Positions 33,819 to 42,796 of a stretch of DNA of 64,000 nucleotides are shown one piece after another. Positions within the stretch are counted from its first letter, which is position 1. The number at the start of each line of letters is the position of its first letter. The notes beneath the pieces were generated by a model. That model did not search any database and was not told the origin of the DNA. It saw nothing but the letters and a program-made list of their open reading frames with translations. The DNA is from an uncultured Lachnospiraceae bacterium. GTDB lineage: Bacteria; Bacillota; Clostridia; Lachnospirales; Lachnospiraceae. A program made the translations under genes and the position numbers. The stretch spans positions 1 to 64,000 of the forward strand of contig CANDKY010000003.1 of NCBI GenBank assembly GCA_947385425.1. Reading direction: 5' to 3'.

Positions 33819-34010
33819 ATGTATGAAATCATTTATGCTCCAATAGTCCAGGAAAAGTTAGCCGCATTAAAAGCCAGATTGACAGAGCTATGCGGAGAAA
33901 AGGCTGGGATGAATGATAAGCTTTCGTGTTGGAAAGTTTTGTTTAAGGTACGAATTGCAAAATTGATGAAAATGATTTGGAGTTCAGGACAGAGGGAAGT
34001 ATTTCCGTGA
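33819..34010 (+). pseudogene. Probably truncated RelE/ParE-like toxin
   Basis: The first 30 residues (MYEIIYAPIVQEKLAALKAR) look like the N-terminus of ParE/RelE plasmid-stabilisation toxins, which end at about 90-100 residues with a basic beta-strand core. After about residue 32 the frame loses resemblance and stops at 63 residues. A frameshift or deletion is likely. The ATG overlaps the end of the upstream gene spacing (one base after its stop). Confidence 0.45.
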
Positions 34011-34050
34011 AAATGGAGGTACTTCCCTTTTTGTTCGGAAGGGGGAATCG

Positions 34051-34473
34051 CTATTTTTTCTGTTTTTTTAATTTGTATTTCATAAGGAATTGTAATTCTG
34101 CTTTATTCTCGTCTGTTAATTTCCTGTAATCTTCCAGAAAGTCGAAGTCAGCTTTGGAGAGGTTCATGATGAAATCTATGGGAATGCGTTTGGATTTGAG
34201 GTGGTGGATAATCTGGATGTCGGAATATCCGCCGTCAAATTCATTTGTGGTACATTTTGGGGCAGGGACGGACGGGGAAACAAGTTCATCCAGGGAAACA
34301 TGATAATACCGGGCGATAAGCAGCAATGTCTCCAGGTCGGGAACACGGCTGCCAGTCTCAAAGTACGAGTAAGTGGATCGTCCGAGGTTGAGGGATTCAC
34401 AGAGCTGTTTCTGTGTCAGGCCGTGTGCCTGTCTTAATTCAAGCAGTTTAAGCCCAAGTGATTTATTTTCCAT
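34051..34473 (-). CDS. XRE-family transcriptional regulator
   Basis: A 140-residue DNA-binding protein divergent from the NRPS gene. The helix-turn-helix (residues 8-62) contains GLTQKQLCESLNLGRSTYSY and FETGSRVPDLETLLLIARYY. The remaining 75 residues are an unassigned C-terminal part (DFDFLEDYRKLTDENKAELQ) common in clostridial XRE proteins. The start at 34473 has GGAGG upstream on the minus strand. Two direct repeats in the divergent spacer are candidate operators, so it is a plausible repressor of the NRPS cluster. Confidence 0.88.
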   Translation of the reverse strand: MENKSLGLKLLELRQAHGLTQKQLCESLNLGRSTYSYFETGSRVPDLETLLLIARYYHVSLDELVSPSVPAPKCTTNEFDGGYSDIQIIHHLKSKRIPIDFIMNLSKADFDFLEDYRKLTDENKAELQFLMKYKLKKQKK

Positions 34474-34635
34474 AGAAATCCTCCATGCTGCCGGCGCCAT
34501 GCATATTTGGGCGCAGGTACAAATTTACCAAATGAAAAAATAGTGATAACTCCTTTCTGTATGCATTCTGTTGTATTTTTTGGCCATGTCTTGTTTTATA
34601 GATTATAGCAATATGGAAAAAGTATTTGTTTATAC

Positions 34636-34664
34636 TTCACAAAACGAGACAAATATGGTAATAT
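34636..34664 (+). promoter_or_regulatory. Putative NRPS promoter
   Basis: TTCACA (34636-34641), 17 bases, TAATAT (34659-34664). The first candidate operator overlaps the spacer. Confidence 0.45.
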
Positions 34665-34689
34665 AAAAAATGTAACAAAATGCGACAAA
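34639..34689. promoter_or_regulatory. Two direct-repeat candidate operators
   Basis: ACAAAACGAGACAAA (34639-34653) and ACAAAATGCGACAAA (34675-34689) differ at two of 15 positions and start 36 bases apart, about three to four helical turns. They lie between the XRE gene and the NRPS gene. Confidence 0.5.
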
Positions 34690-34811
34690 AGATGCGGCAT
34701 AAAGACAGAACAAAAGAGCCGTTGATACGGCGTAAAAACAGGACAAAAAAGCCGTTTTTGGGGCGGGCGCGGCATCCGGAGAGGGAAGAAGCGGGAAAGC
34801 GAGTGTGTATT

Positions 34812-37800
34812 ATGTTTGCAATAACAATTCCACAGGAGAATATATGGAACCTTCAGAAATATTATGCGGGCTCAGGTATATCGAATATCAGCGGTATGCT
34901 TGTATTTGACCGGAAACTGGATTTTCGGCGGCTTGCGGAAGCCATAAATACCTTTGTGAAGAATCAGGATGGCGTCCGGATGCGTTTTACAGAGAAGGGC
35001 GGGAGGGTATGCCAGTATGAGGCGGCCTATGAATATATCGATATCCCGGTTCTTTCCTTCGGGAGTATGGAGGAAGCAAGGGATTTTCTGGAGGATGAGG
35101 GGAGGAAACCGTTTGCGATGGAGGATTCCCCGATGTACCGCTTTTCTATATTCGATACGCCGGGACAGTGCGGGGTATTTCCCTGCTTTAACCATATGGT
35201 ATCGGATGCGTGGACTTTGAGCTTATTTTGCCGGAAGGTGATGGAATATTATGAATCCCCGGGATATGGGGCGGAGCCTGAAGGAACGGCGTCCTATCTG
35301 CAATATATAAGGAAGGAAGAGGAATATCGGCAGTCCGCCCGGTATCGGAAAGATGCGGCCTATTGGGAGCAGAGGTTCCGAAAGAAGCCGTCCGTAAGTT
35401 ATATCAGGCCCATGAGCGGGGAAGCGGCATCGGGAGAGGCACGGAGACTGACGAGGGTCATTGGGGAAGATATGGCCGGGCGTATAAAGGAATGGTGCGC
35501 GGGAAATAAAGTATCCCCGGCAGTTTTGTTTGAAGCGGCAGTATGCGCGTATTTATACCGGATAAACGGGAAACCGGAGGAAACCTGGATCGGGACTCTT
35601 GTGGCAGACCGCGCGTCCCGGCAGGAAAAGGAAATGGCAGGTATGTGTGTTTCCACCATGCCTCTTGGCATTCGCGTAGCGGAAGAAGATACGGCTGTTT
35701 CCCTTTGTGAAAAAATAGCGGCGGGGCATATGGAACTCTTCCGGCACCAGAAATACCCTTATGGAAATATACTGAAAGGGGTGCGGGAAAAGTTCGGTTT
35801 TTCCGGCAGCCTGTTTGAAGTGATGGTCAGTTATCAGAATGCCCGCATCGGATATCATGGCGGTATCGCATATGGTACGGAGTGGTTTTCCAATGGCTGC
35901 AGCGAGGCGGCTTTGGCGCTTCATATCGATGACAGGGAGGAAAGGGGGTGTCTGACAATCCATATGGATTATCAGGCGGAGGTGTTCCGGGATGCCGAGG
36001 CGGAGCTTCTGTATGGGCGCCTGTATTCCATACTTGGACAGATGGCCGGAAAAGACGGTGTGACAGTGGGCGGGATGTCTATCATACCGGAGGAAGAATA
36101 CCAGGAAATGATATTTGGCTTCAATGATACGGCAGTGGAATATCCAAAGGAAAAGTGTATCCATGAACTGTTTATGGAAAAAGCGCTGCTTAGCCCGGAC
36201 AGGACAGCCCTTGTGTTTGAGGGAAGGGAGTTTACTTACCGGCAGTTGGATGAAATGTCAAATTCACTGGCCCATAATCTCCGGGCGACCGGCGTGAAGC
36301 CCAATGATGTGGTGCCGATTATCGCAAGGCGGAGCTGGCATGTGATTGTGGCCATGCTGGGCATCCTTAAAGCAGGCGGGGCGTTTATGTCCGTGGATCC
36401 GGTTTACCCGGAAGAGCGGATAGGGTATATGCTGCGCCTTTCCGGAGCGCAGGTTGCCCTGACATACGGGTACGGGGGAGAAACCGGGATACCGTGTATA
36501 GCGCTGGAGGATTTGGACTATTCCGTTGCTGCCGGACCGTTGGATAATGTAAATGCAGCGGATGATCTGTGTTATGTTATTTTTACTTCCGGTTCCACGG
36601 GGGAACCGAAAGGGATTGCTATATGCCACAGGAATTTATGTAATTACTGCCACTGTAATGACAAAAATAAATGGTGCAAAATTATAAAGCCGGATGACAG
36701 CCGTATAGTGGCAGTGACGAATTTTGTATTTGATATATTTTTGACCGAAAGTATTTTTTCATTGCTTAACGGGGTTGTTATCTATCTGACAAATGATGAG
36801 GAAATGATATCCCAGTCAAAATTAGGCAGGTTAGTTATGGAACATGGAATAGACATAATACAGACGACCCCGACAAAAATGCGCAGTTATATGTTCTATA
36901 AGGATAATTTGGAATATTTAAAATTTTTTAAGGCAATTATCCTGGGAGGTGAATTTCTGACAGAAGGCTTACTTGCCGAGATAAGAAAATATACGGAGGC
37001 AGAGATTGTCAACATTTACGGACCAGCGGAAATAACTGTCTGGTCAAACTTTAAAAAAGTGGAGAAGGAAGATATTACTATAGGAGGACCTATAGCAAAT
37101 ACACAGATTTACATTCTTGACAAGGACAGAAAGCCGTTGCCTGTTGGAATTGCGGGCGAAGTATGCATATCCGGGGACGGGGTCGGCAAGGGATATCTGA
37201 ACCGGCCGGATCTTACGGCGGAAAAGTTTATCCCGAACCCCTTTCTGGAAGGGAAAACAATGTACTGTACAGGGGATCTTGCACGGTGGAGGGCAGACGG
37301 TGAACTGGAATTCCTCGGCCGTATGGATACCCAGGTAAAAATCCGCGGGCTGCGGATCGAGCTGGGTGAAATCGAGAGTGTGATGAATACATATGAGGGA
37401 ATAAAGCTGGCGGCTGTGGCGGAACAGTGCGGCAGCAATCACAGGCAGTATCTTGCGGGGTATTATATTTCTGATAGGGTGGTGGATGAAAAAGCGCTCC
37501 GCCGGCATTTGCTGGCAAAACTGCCGGCATATATGGCGCCCAATTATTTTATGCGCCTTGACAGGATGCCGATGACGGCAGGAGGGAAAATCGACCGGAA
37601 AAACCTGCCTGTGCCGGAACTTACCGGAGATATGGGAAAATATGAAGAACCTGTAACGGAGACGGAAAAGGTCCTGGCCGTGATATGGGAGAGGATTCTG
37701 CAATCGGGCGCCGTAGGAAGGAATACGGATTTTATGGAGTGCGGAGGCGACAGCTTAAGCGCGATGCATATGCTTGCAGAGGTGGAGCGACAGTTCGGAA

Positions 37801-40800
37801 CCCGTCCGGACATGAAGTGTTTTATGGGGCATACGATCCTTTCGGGGCTGGCGGCATGGATAGACGGGAGCGAAGGCAGGGCGGAGCGGGAAATTATCCC
37901 GGCGGGGAACCGGACGGAGTATGTGCTGACGCCGCAGCAGAAAGCAATCTATCTTGCCTGCCGGAAGGAACCGTCTTCCCTGGTATACAATATGCCGATG
38001 TTTATCCCTTTGGATGAGGATATGGATGTGGAGAAGATAAAGGAAAACTTTCTCCATTGTTATAAGAGGCATCCCATACTGCGGACAAGGGTTACGGTAA
38101 AGGGAGATGAAATAATCGGCAGCATCGATGGCGGAGCGCCGCTTGTCTTTGAAGAATTTGAGGAAAAGGACGCTTTTCCACGGCCCTTTGACCTGTCAAA
38201 GGCTCCGCTTATCAGAGTGGGGTTTGGCTGCGAGGGAATGGCGGTAGATATCCATCACATTGCGGCGGACGGGGAGTCCCTTTTTATGATAATGGATGAA
38301 ATTTTTTACGGGCGGAAAGCGGACGAAGATATCAGCTATGCCGATTACGCGGCGTATTTTTACGGCAGACTGGCAGGCGGCGGGTTTGACAGGCACAGGG
38401 AATATTTTAAACGCGCGCTGCAGGCGGATATAGAACCTTTGGAACTGCCGGGAATTGCCGGGAAGGATTTGCCGCAAACCTCCCCGGAAGATTTCAGGAA
38501 AGAGCCGCCGGGAGCCTTTCCGGAGAATTTTACGGAAGGTTCATCGGGAACCTTACCGGAAGATTTTCATGGAAAGGGAGAAGGGACAGGCTATGTATAT
38601 ATGCTTGGAAAAGAAGCGGCCGACAGAGTCAGGGATTTTGTGAAATCCGGCAATTTGACCGAAACGGGTGTTTACCTGGCAATGTATGGGATACTTATGG
38701 CGGAATTTGCAAACCGTCAGCAGATCGTTACCAGTATAATTGTATCCAACCGGATCCATGCGGAAACCCGGTCAGTCTGCGGTATGTTTGTAAATACCAT
38801 ACCTCTTGCGCTGGATGTCCGGCCGGAGCTTTCTTTTGCGGAATATGCGGACAATGTGAACCGGACGCTGATGGAGGTTTACCAATATCAGGAACTGCCG
38901 TTTCTGGAAATCTGCAGGGCGGCAGGTATCCGGGATAGAAACAGGCTCCATACCGCGTTTGTGTATCAGCCGGGGGAAAGGAAAGCGGCAGGGCTCCGTT
39001 TTGAGTACATAGACACGGGGACCTTTAAGATGGATCTGTCTTTTCAGGTGGCGCCGCAGCTGGACGGATGTTGTAAGATTATGCTGGAATACAATAAAAG
39101 GAAATATGGAAGAAACCTGATGGAACGTCTGGCGGCAGGGTACGGGCGGTTAATCGGCCAGATGGACGGGAGGAGGAAATTAAGGGATTTTTCTGTCATG
39201 AATGAGGCGGAATACCGGCTTGTGGTGTATGGCTTCAACCAGGCTGCTTTGGCCTGCGGCGGTTATCGGGAACGGAAACAGGACATAGACGGGGCGGAAG
39301 GGAAGGCCGGGAAGATGTCTGCCTGTGCGGGGAAGACGGCCCTGGTGTTCCGGCAGTTATCTTTCACCTATCGGCAGTTGGACGAGATGTCCAATTCATT
39401 GGGCCATTACCTGCGCGGGGAAGGGATACGGCCGAATGATATTGTGCCTATCCTTGCGGGGCGGAGCTGGCACGCGGTAGCTGCCATGCTCGGTGTCCTT
39501 AAGGCAGGCGGCGCATATATGCCGATAGATCCGGCTTACCCCAGGGAGAGGATAGCTTATATGCTTGCGGAAGCCGGCAGCAGGGTCATGCTTACTTACG
39601 GCGTGGAAGGCGGCTGGCCGGTAAAGTGCTTGGATTTGGATACTTTTGACTATACGGCAGATATTTCCCCGCTCGATAATGTGAACGTGCCGGAAGATAT
39701 TTGTTATGTGATATTTACATCCGGATCAACAGGCAGGCCGAAAGGGGTTTTGCTGAAACATGCAGGCCTGGAGAATTTCGTCGGCAGCAGAAATGTATTC
39801 CACCGGGAAGTATTCCGGAATTGCAGCCGTGTTCTGGCTATTGGTTCCTTTGCCTTTGATATTTCTGTTGTAGAAATATTCCAGCCTCTGTTTAATGGAG
39901 GCTGTGTGGTAGTCGCGGACGGGGAAATGGTGAGCCGGCCGGATCGGATGGCCGGGGCAATCCGGGATTATGGGATTGATCTGCTGCATACGACGCCTAC
40001 CAGGCTGGGATTTTATCTGGAGAATGAGGCTTTCCGGAAAGCGGTGTCAGGGCTGAAAGCCATTCTTTTAGCGGGGGAGGTATTTCCAGGGGAGTTATTC
40101 CGTAAAATACGCAAGTGTACGGACGCGGATATTTTTAACGGCTATGGGCCGACGGAAACAACAGTGGGCTGCTCCTTTGTGAAGGTAACGGATCCGGGGG
40201 ATATCAGCATCGGCAGGCCCATTTCCAATGTGCGTATGTATATCCTGGACCGCAACGGCAAACCCTGCCCGGTGGGAGTATCCGGGGAGCTTTGCATTGC
40301 GGGCGCCGGTGTGGCGAAGGGGTATTTGAACCGTCCGGAACTGACGGCGGAAAAATTTGTGCCGGATCCTTTTGTCAAAGGCGGGAGGATGTACCGATCC
40401 GGTGATTTGGCACGGTGGAGGCAGGATGGGGAAATAGAGTACCTTGGACGTATGGATACGCAGGTGAAAATCCGGGGGCTGCGGATTGAACTCGGGGAGA
40501 TTGAAAGCGTGCTCGCTTCCTTTGACGGCGTGAAAAGCTGTGCGGTGACGGACGGGCGTGACGGGAAAGGCAGGCAGTATCTGGCCGGGTATTACACCGG
40601 GGAGAGGGAGTTGGAGGAGAGGAGCCTGAGGGATTATCTGGCGGAGAAGCTGCCGGGATACATGGTGCCCAATTTCCTGATAAGGATAGACGAGATGCCG
40701 TTAACTGTCAGCGGTAAGACAGACCGGAAAAGGCTCCCGGCGCCGGATCCGGATATGGAACGGTCTGCGTATGCGGCTCCGCGCAATGGGACGGAAGAGA

Positions 40801-42467
40801 TGCTCTGTGAGATAGCAGGCCGTATTCTGGGGGAGAGGAAGGTGGGGATTTACGACGACTTCTTTGAACTGGGCGGAGACAGCCTGAGCGCGATGGCGTA
40901 TATGGCGGAGGCTTATGAGAAGGGAATTATATTTGACTTGCAGGCGGTATTTGAGTATCCCACGGCTGCAGGGCTGTGCAGCTATATTTTGCAGAAGGAA
41001 AAGGCAGGAAGCGTTGCCTATGATAAAAAGGATTTTGAAAAGTACAGGGAGGTTTTAAGCGTAAACAGGTTGGAGGACGTTTCCGGCGCGCCTTTGGGAA
41101 GGGTTTTCGGAGTGGAAGGAAACGGAAGCGGAGTAGATGAAAACGGATGCGTAGGGGGAGGAAACGGAAGTGTAGGGAAAGGAAACGGAAGCATAGGGAA
41201 AGGAAACGGAAGCATAGGGAACGGAAGCGTAGGGGAAGGAAACGGAAGCGTAGGGGAGGAAAACGGATGCGGCAGGGATAAACCCGGGAAAAGGCAGGAG
41301 GGCATCCCGTCCGGTATCTCATGGACAGACCCTGGCAATGTTCTGTTAACCGGGGCTACGGGTTATCTGGGGGCGCATATTCTGGACAGCCTCATGAAGC
41401 ATGGGAAAGGGAAGGTTTACTGTCTGGTGCGGGAGAAAGGCGATGTGGACGGCAGGGCTTCCGGGAGCAGGGAGCAGCAGACCGGGGCGGAGGATTTTGG
41501 GAAGGGAAAACCAGGGGACGGGCATGTTGGCGGCCGTCTCGCCCGGACACTCCGTTACTATTTCGGAAACCGGTATGATAAAGAAATGGGAAGCCGTATT
41601 GTTACGGTTGCGGGGGATATCACGGATGAGGGGGTCACGGGCTGCATTCCTGGTGATATCCAGACCGTTATCCATGCGGCGGCGGATGTCAGGCATTTTG
41701 GCAGTTACCGTAGATTCCATCTGGTGAATGTAAAAGGAACGGAGCATATGCTGTGTGCGGCAAGGGAACGGAAAGCGAGATTCCTGTTAGTTTCTACCGT
41801 GAGCGTGGGAGGGATGTGTCTCGCGGGGGAAGGCAGCGGGGAGGTTCCGTTCAGGGAATCCGACCTGTATATCGGGCAGGATCTGGGTAATGTGTATCTC
41901 AGGAGTAAATTCGAAGCGGAGTGCCTGGTACTGGATGCAAGGCGGGAAGGGTATCCCTGCACGGTCTTCCGTGTGGGAAATCTCACGAACCGGTATGTTG
42001 ACGGGATTTTTCAGCCTAATTACCGGGAAAACGCGTTTTTAAGCAGGATGAAGGTATTTCTTGGGCTGGAATCGCTCCCCTCGGCCATAGCGGACGATTT
42101 CCTGGAATTTTCGCCGGTGGACTGTACGGCGGAGGCAATTGTACGGCTGGCCGGGTATGCGGACAGGGGTTATTCGGTTTTCCATGCAGACAATTCGAAG
42201 CGGATGACGTATAGGCAACTGGCGGTTATGTTTGGCAGGGCGGGACGCCGGGTAGAGGTAACCGATACGGAGGTTTTCCTGCAAAAACTCCGGGGAACTG
42301 CGGGCAGTATTTATGATTCCGTGAAAAATGAGATGAAAGAGCGGGATGCCATGGAGGGGCATGCCAGGGTGGTGCCCGATAATGCTTTTACGGTACGGTG
42401 CCTGAAAGAGGCCGGGTTTGAATGGCCGGATATTACGCAGGAGTATGTTGGCTGGTACCGAGCGTGA
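34812..42467 (+). CDS. Two-module non-ribosomal peptide synthetase with terminal reductase (C-A-T-C-A-T-R)
   Basis: A 2551-residue assembly line. C1 (about 1-430) has a variant active-site NHMVSDAW. A1 (about 440-935): FTSGSTGEPKG, YGPAE. T1: GGDSLSAMHM (Ser near 981). C2 (about 1035-1455): intact HHIAADG near 1148. A2 (about 1505-1975): FTSGSTGRPKG, YGPTETT. T2: GGDSLSAMAY near 2025. A Gly/Asn/Ser tandem-repeat linker (about 2098-2160), then an NAD(P)-binding thioester reductase: TGATGYLG near 2180 and catalytic YLRSK near 2365. Specificity codes by eye: A1 D-I-T-Q-I-G-I-V-W, A2 D-I-V-H-L-A-G-V-G; no amino acid assigned. R-domain release gives an aldehyde. The start is tentative (GTG 34803 and further ATGs exist); 34812 begins the C domain. 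Confidence 0.93.
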   Translation: MFAITIPQENIWNLQKYYAGSGISNISGMLVFDRKLDFRRLAEAINTFVKNQDGVRMRFTEKGGRVCQYEAAYEYIDIPVLSFGSMEEARDFLEDEGRKPFAMEDSPMYRFSIFDTPGQCGVFPCFNHMVSDAWTLSLFCRKVMEYYESPGYGAEPEGTASYLQYIRKEEEYRQSARYRKDAAYWEQRFRKKPSVSYIRPMSGEAASGEARRLTRVIGEDMAGRIKEWCAGNKVSPAVLFEAAVCAYLYRINGKPEETWIGTLVADRASRQEKEMAGMCVSTMPLGIRVAEEDTAVSLCEKIAAGHMELFRHQKYPYGNILKGVREKFGFSGSLFEVMVSYQNARIGYHGGIAYGTEWFSNGCSEAALALHIDDREERGCLTIHMDYQAEVFRDAEAELLYGRLYSILGQMAGKDGVTVGGMSIIPEEEYQEMIFGFNDTAVEYPKEKCIHELFMEKALLSPDRTALVFEGREFTYRQLDEMSNSLAHNLRATGVKPNDVVPIIARRSWHVIVAMLGILKAGGAFMSVDPVYPEERIGYMLRLSGAQVALTYGYGGETGIPCIALEDLDYSVAAGPLDNVNAADDLCYVIFTSGSTGEPKGIAICHRNLCNYCHCNDKNKWCKIIKPDDSRIVAVTNFVFDIFLTESIFSLLNGVVIYLTNDEEMISQSKLGRLVMEHGIDIIQTTPTKMRSYMFYKDNLEYLKFFKAIILGGEFLTEGLLAEIRKYTEAEIVNIYGPAEITVWSNFKKVEKEDITIGGPIANTQIYILDKDRKPLPVGIAGEVCISGDGVGKGYLNRPDLTAEKFIPNPFLEGKTMYCTGDLARWRADGELEFLGRMDTQVKIRGLRIELGEIESVMNTYEGIKLAAVAEQCGSNHRQYLAGYYISDRVVDEKALRRHLLAKLPAYMAPNYFMRLDRMPMTAGGKIDRKNLPVPELTGDMGKYEEPVTETEKVLAVIWERILQSGAVGRNTDFMECGGDSLSAMHMLAEVERQFGTRPDMKCFMGHTILSGLAAWIDGSEGRAEREIIPAGNRTEYVLTPQQKAIYLACRKEPSSLVYNMPMFIPLDEDMDVEKIKENFLHCYKRHPILRTRVTVKGDEIIGSIDGGAPLVFEEFEEKDAFPRPFDLSKAPLIRVGFGCEGMAVDIHHIAADGESLFMIMDEIFYGRKADEDISYADYAAYFYGRLAGGGFDRHREYFKRALQADIEPLELPGIAGKDLPQTSPEDFRKEPPGAFPENFTEGSSGTLPEDFHGKGEGTGYVYMLGKEAADRVRDFVKSGNLTETGVYLAMYGILMAEFANRQQIVTSIIVSNRIHAETRSVCGMFVNTIPLALDVRPELSFAEYADNVNRTLMEVYQYQELPFLEICRAAGIRDRNRLHTAFVYQPGERKAAGLRFEYIDTGTFKMDLSFQVAPQLDGCCKIMLEYNKRKYGRNLMERLAAGYGRLIGQMDGRRKLRDFSVMNEAEYRLVVYGFNQAALACGGYRERKQDIDGAEGKAGKMSACAGKTALVFRQLSFTYRQLDEMSNSLGHYLRGEGIRPNDIVPILAGRSWHAVAAMLGVLKAGGAYMPIDPAYPRERIAYMLAEAGSRVMLTYGVEGGWPVKCLDLDTFDYTADISPLDNVNVPEDICYVIFTSGSTGRPKGVLLKHAGLENFVGSRNVFHREVFRNCSRVLAIGSFAFDISVVEIFQPLFNGGCVVVADGEMVSRPDRMAGAIRDYGIDLLHTTPTRLGFYLENEAFRKAVSGLKAILLAGEVFPGELFRKIRKCTDADIFNGYGPTETTVGCSFVKVTDPGDISIGRPISNVRMYILDRNGKPCPVGVSGELCIAGAGVAKGYLNRPELTAEKFVPDPFVKGGRMYRSGDLARWRQDGEIEYLGRMDTQVKIRGLRIELGEIESVLASFDGVKSCAVTDGRDGKGRQYLAGYYTGERELEERSLRDYLAEKLPGYMVPNFLIRIDEMPLTVSGKTDRKRLPAPDPDMERSAYAAPRNGTEEMLCEIAGRILGERKVGIYDDFFELGGDSLSAMAYMAEAYEKGIIFDLQAVFEYPTAAGLCSYILQKEKAGSVAYDKKDFEKYREVLSVNRLEDVSGAPLGRVFGVEGNGSGVDENGCVGGGNGSVGKGNGSIGKGNGSIGNGSVGEGNGSVGEENGCGRDKPGKRQEGIPSGISWTDPGNVLLTGATGYLGAHILDSLMKHGKGKVYCLVREKGDVDGRASGSREQQTGAEDFGKGKPGDGHVGGRLARTLRYYFGNRYDKEMGSRIVTVAGDITDEGVTGCIPGDIQTVIHAAADVRHFGSYRRFHLVNVKGTEHMLCAARERKARFLLVSTVSVGGMCLAGEGSGEVPFRESDLYIGQDLGNVYLRSKFEAECLVLDARREGYPCTVFRVGNLTNRYVDGIFQPNYRENAFLSRMKVFLGLESLPSAIADDFLEFSPVDCTAEAIVRLAGYADRGYSVFHADNSKRMTYRQLAVMFGRAGRRVEVTDTEVFLQKLRGTAGSIYDSVKNEMKERDAMEGHARVVPDNAFTVRCLKEAGFEWPDITQEYVGWYRA

Positions 42468-42582
42468 AAAGAAGCTCTAAGGCGTCAAAAGACGCCGCCT
42501 AAGAGCTTCTAGGGTTTGCCATGCAGGAAGCATGGGCAAACCCGTTTCACGCGGAAGAACGCCGGGAAAGAGGCGTTCTTCC
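42463..42582 (+). repeat. Structured repeat, copy 3
   Basis: Same fold as copy 1: CGTGAAA (42463-42469) with TTTCACG (42545-42551), hairpins AGAAGCTCT..AGAGCTTCT, GGGTTTGC..GCAAACCC and GGAAGAACGCC..GGCGTTCTTCC. The NRPS stop TGA (42465-42467) is inside the first strand. Confidence 0.8.
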
Positions 42583-42604
42583 AGGTATTCGCAGTAGAGG
42601 TGTG

Positions 42605-42720
42605 GAAGGAAGCTCTAAGGCGTCAAAAGACACCGCCTAAGAGCTTCTAGGGTTTGCCATGCAGGAAGCATGGGCAAACCCGTTTCACGCGGAAGAACGC
42701 CGGGAAAGAGGCGTTCTTCC
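42605..42720 (+). repeat. Structured repeat, copy 4
   Basis: Almost identical to copy 3 (GAAGCTCTAAGGCGTCAAAA onward, one change GACGCC to GACACC), including hairpin 3 ending at 42720; the 5' CGTGAAA strand is replaced. A spurious open frame of the next gene extends into it. Confidence 0.8.
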
Positions 42721-42796
42721 AGATTTTTGCGGTAGATGGTGTGGGAGTTACGTTTCTGGATGGGTAGGGTGTTGGGATTGGAATAGGAGAGGAAAT

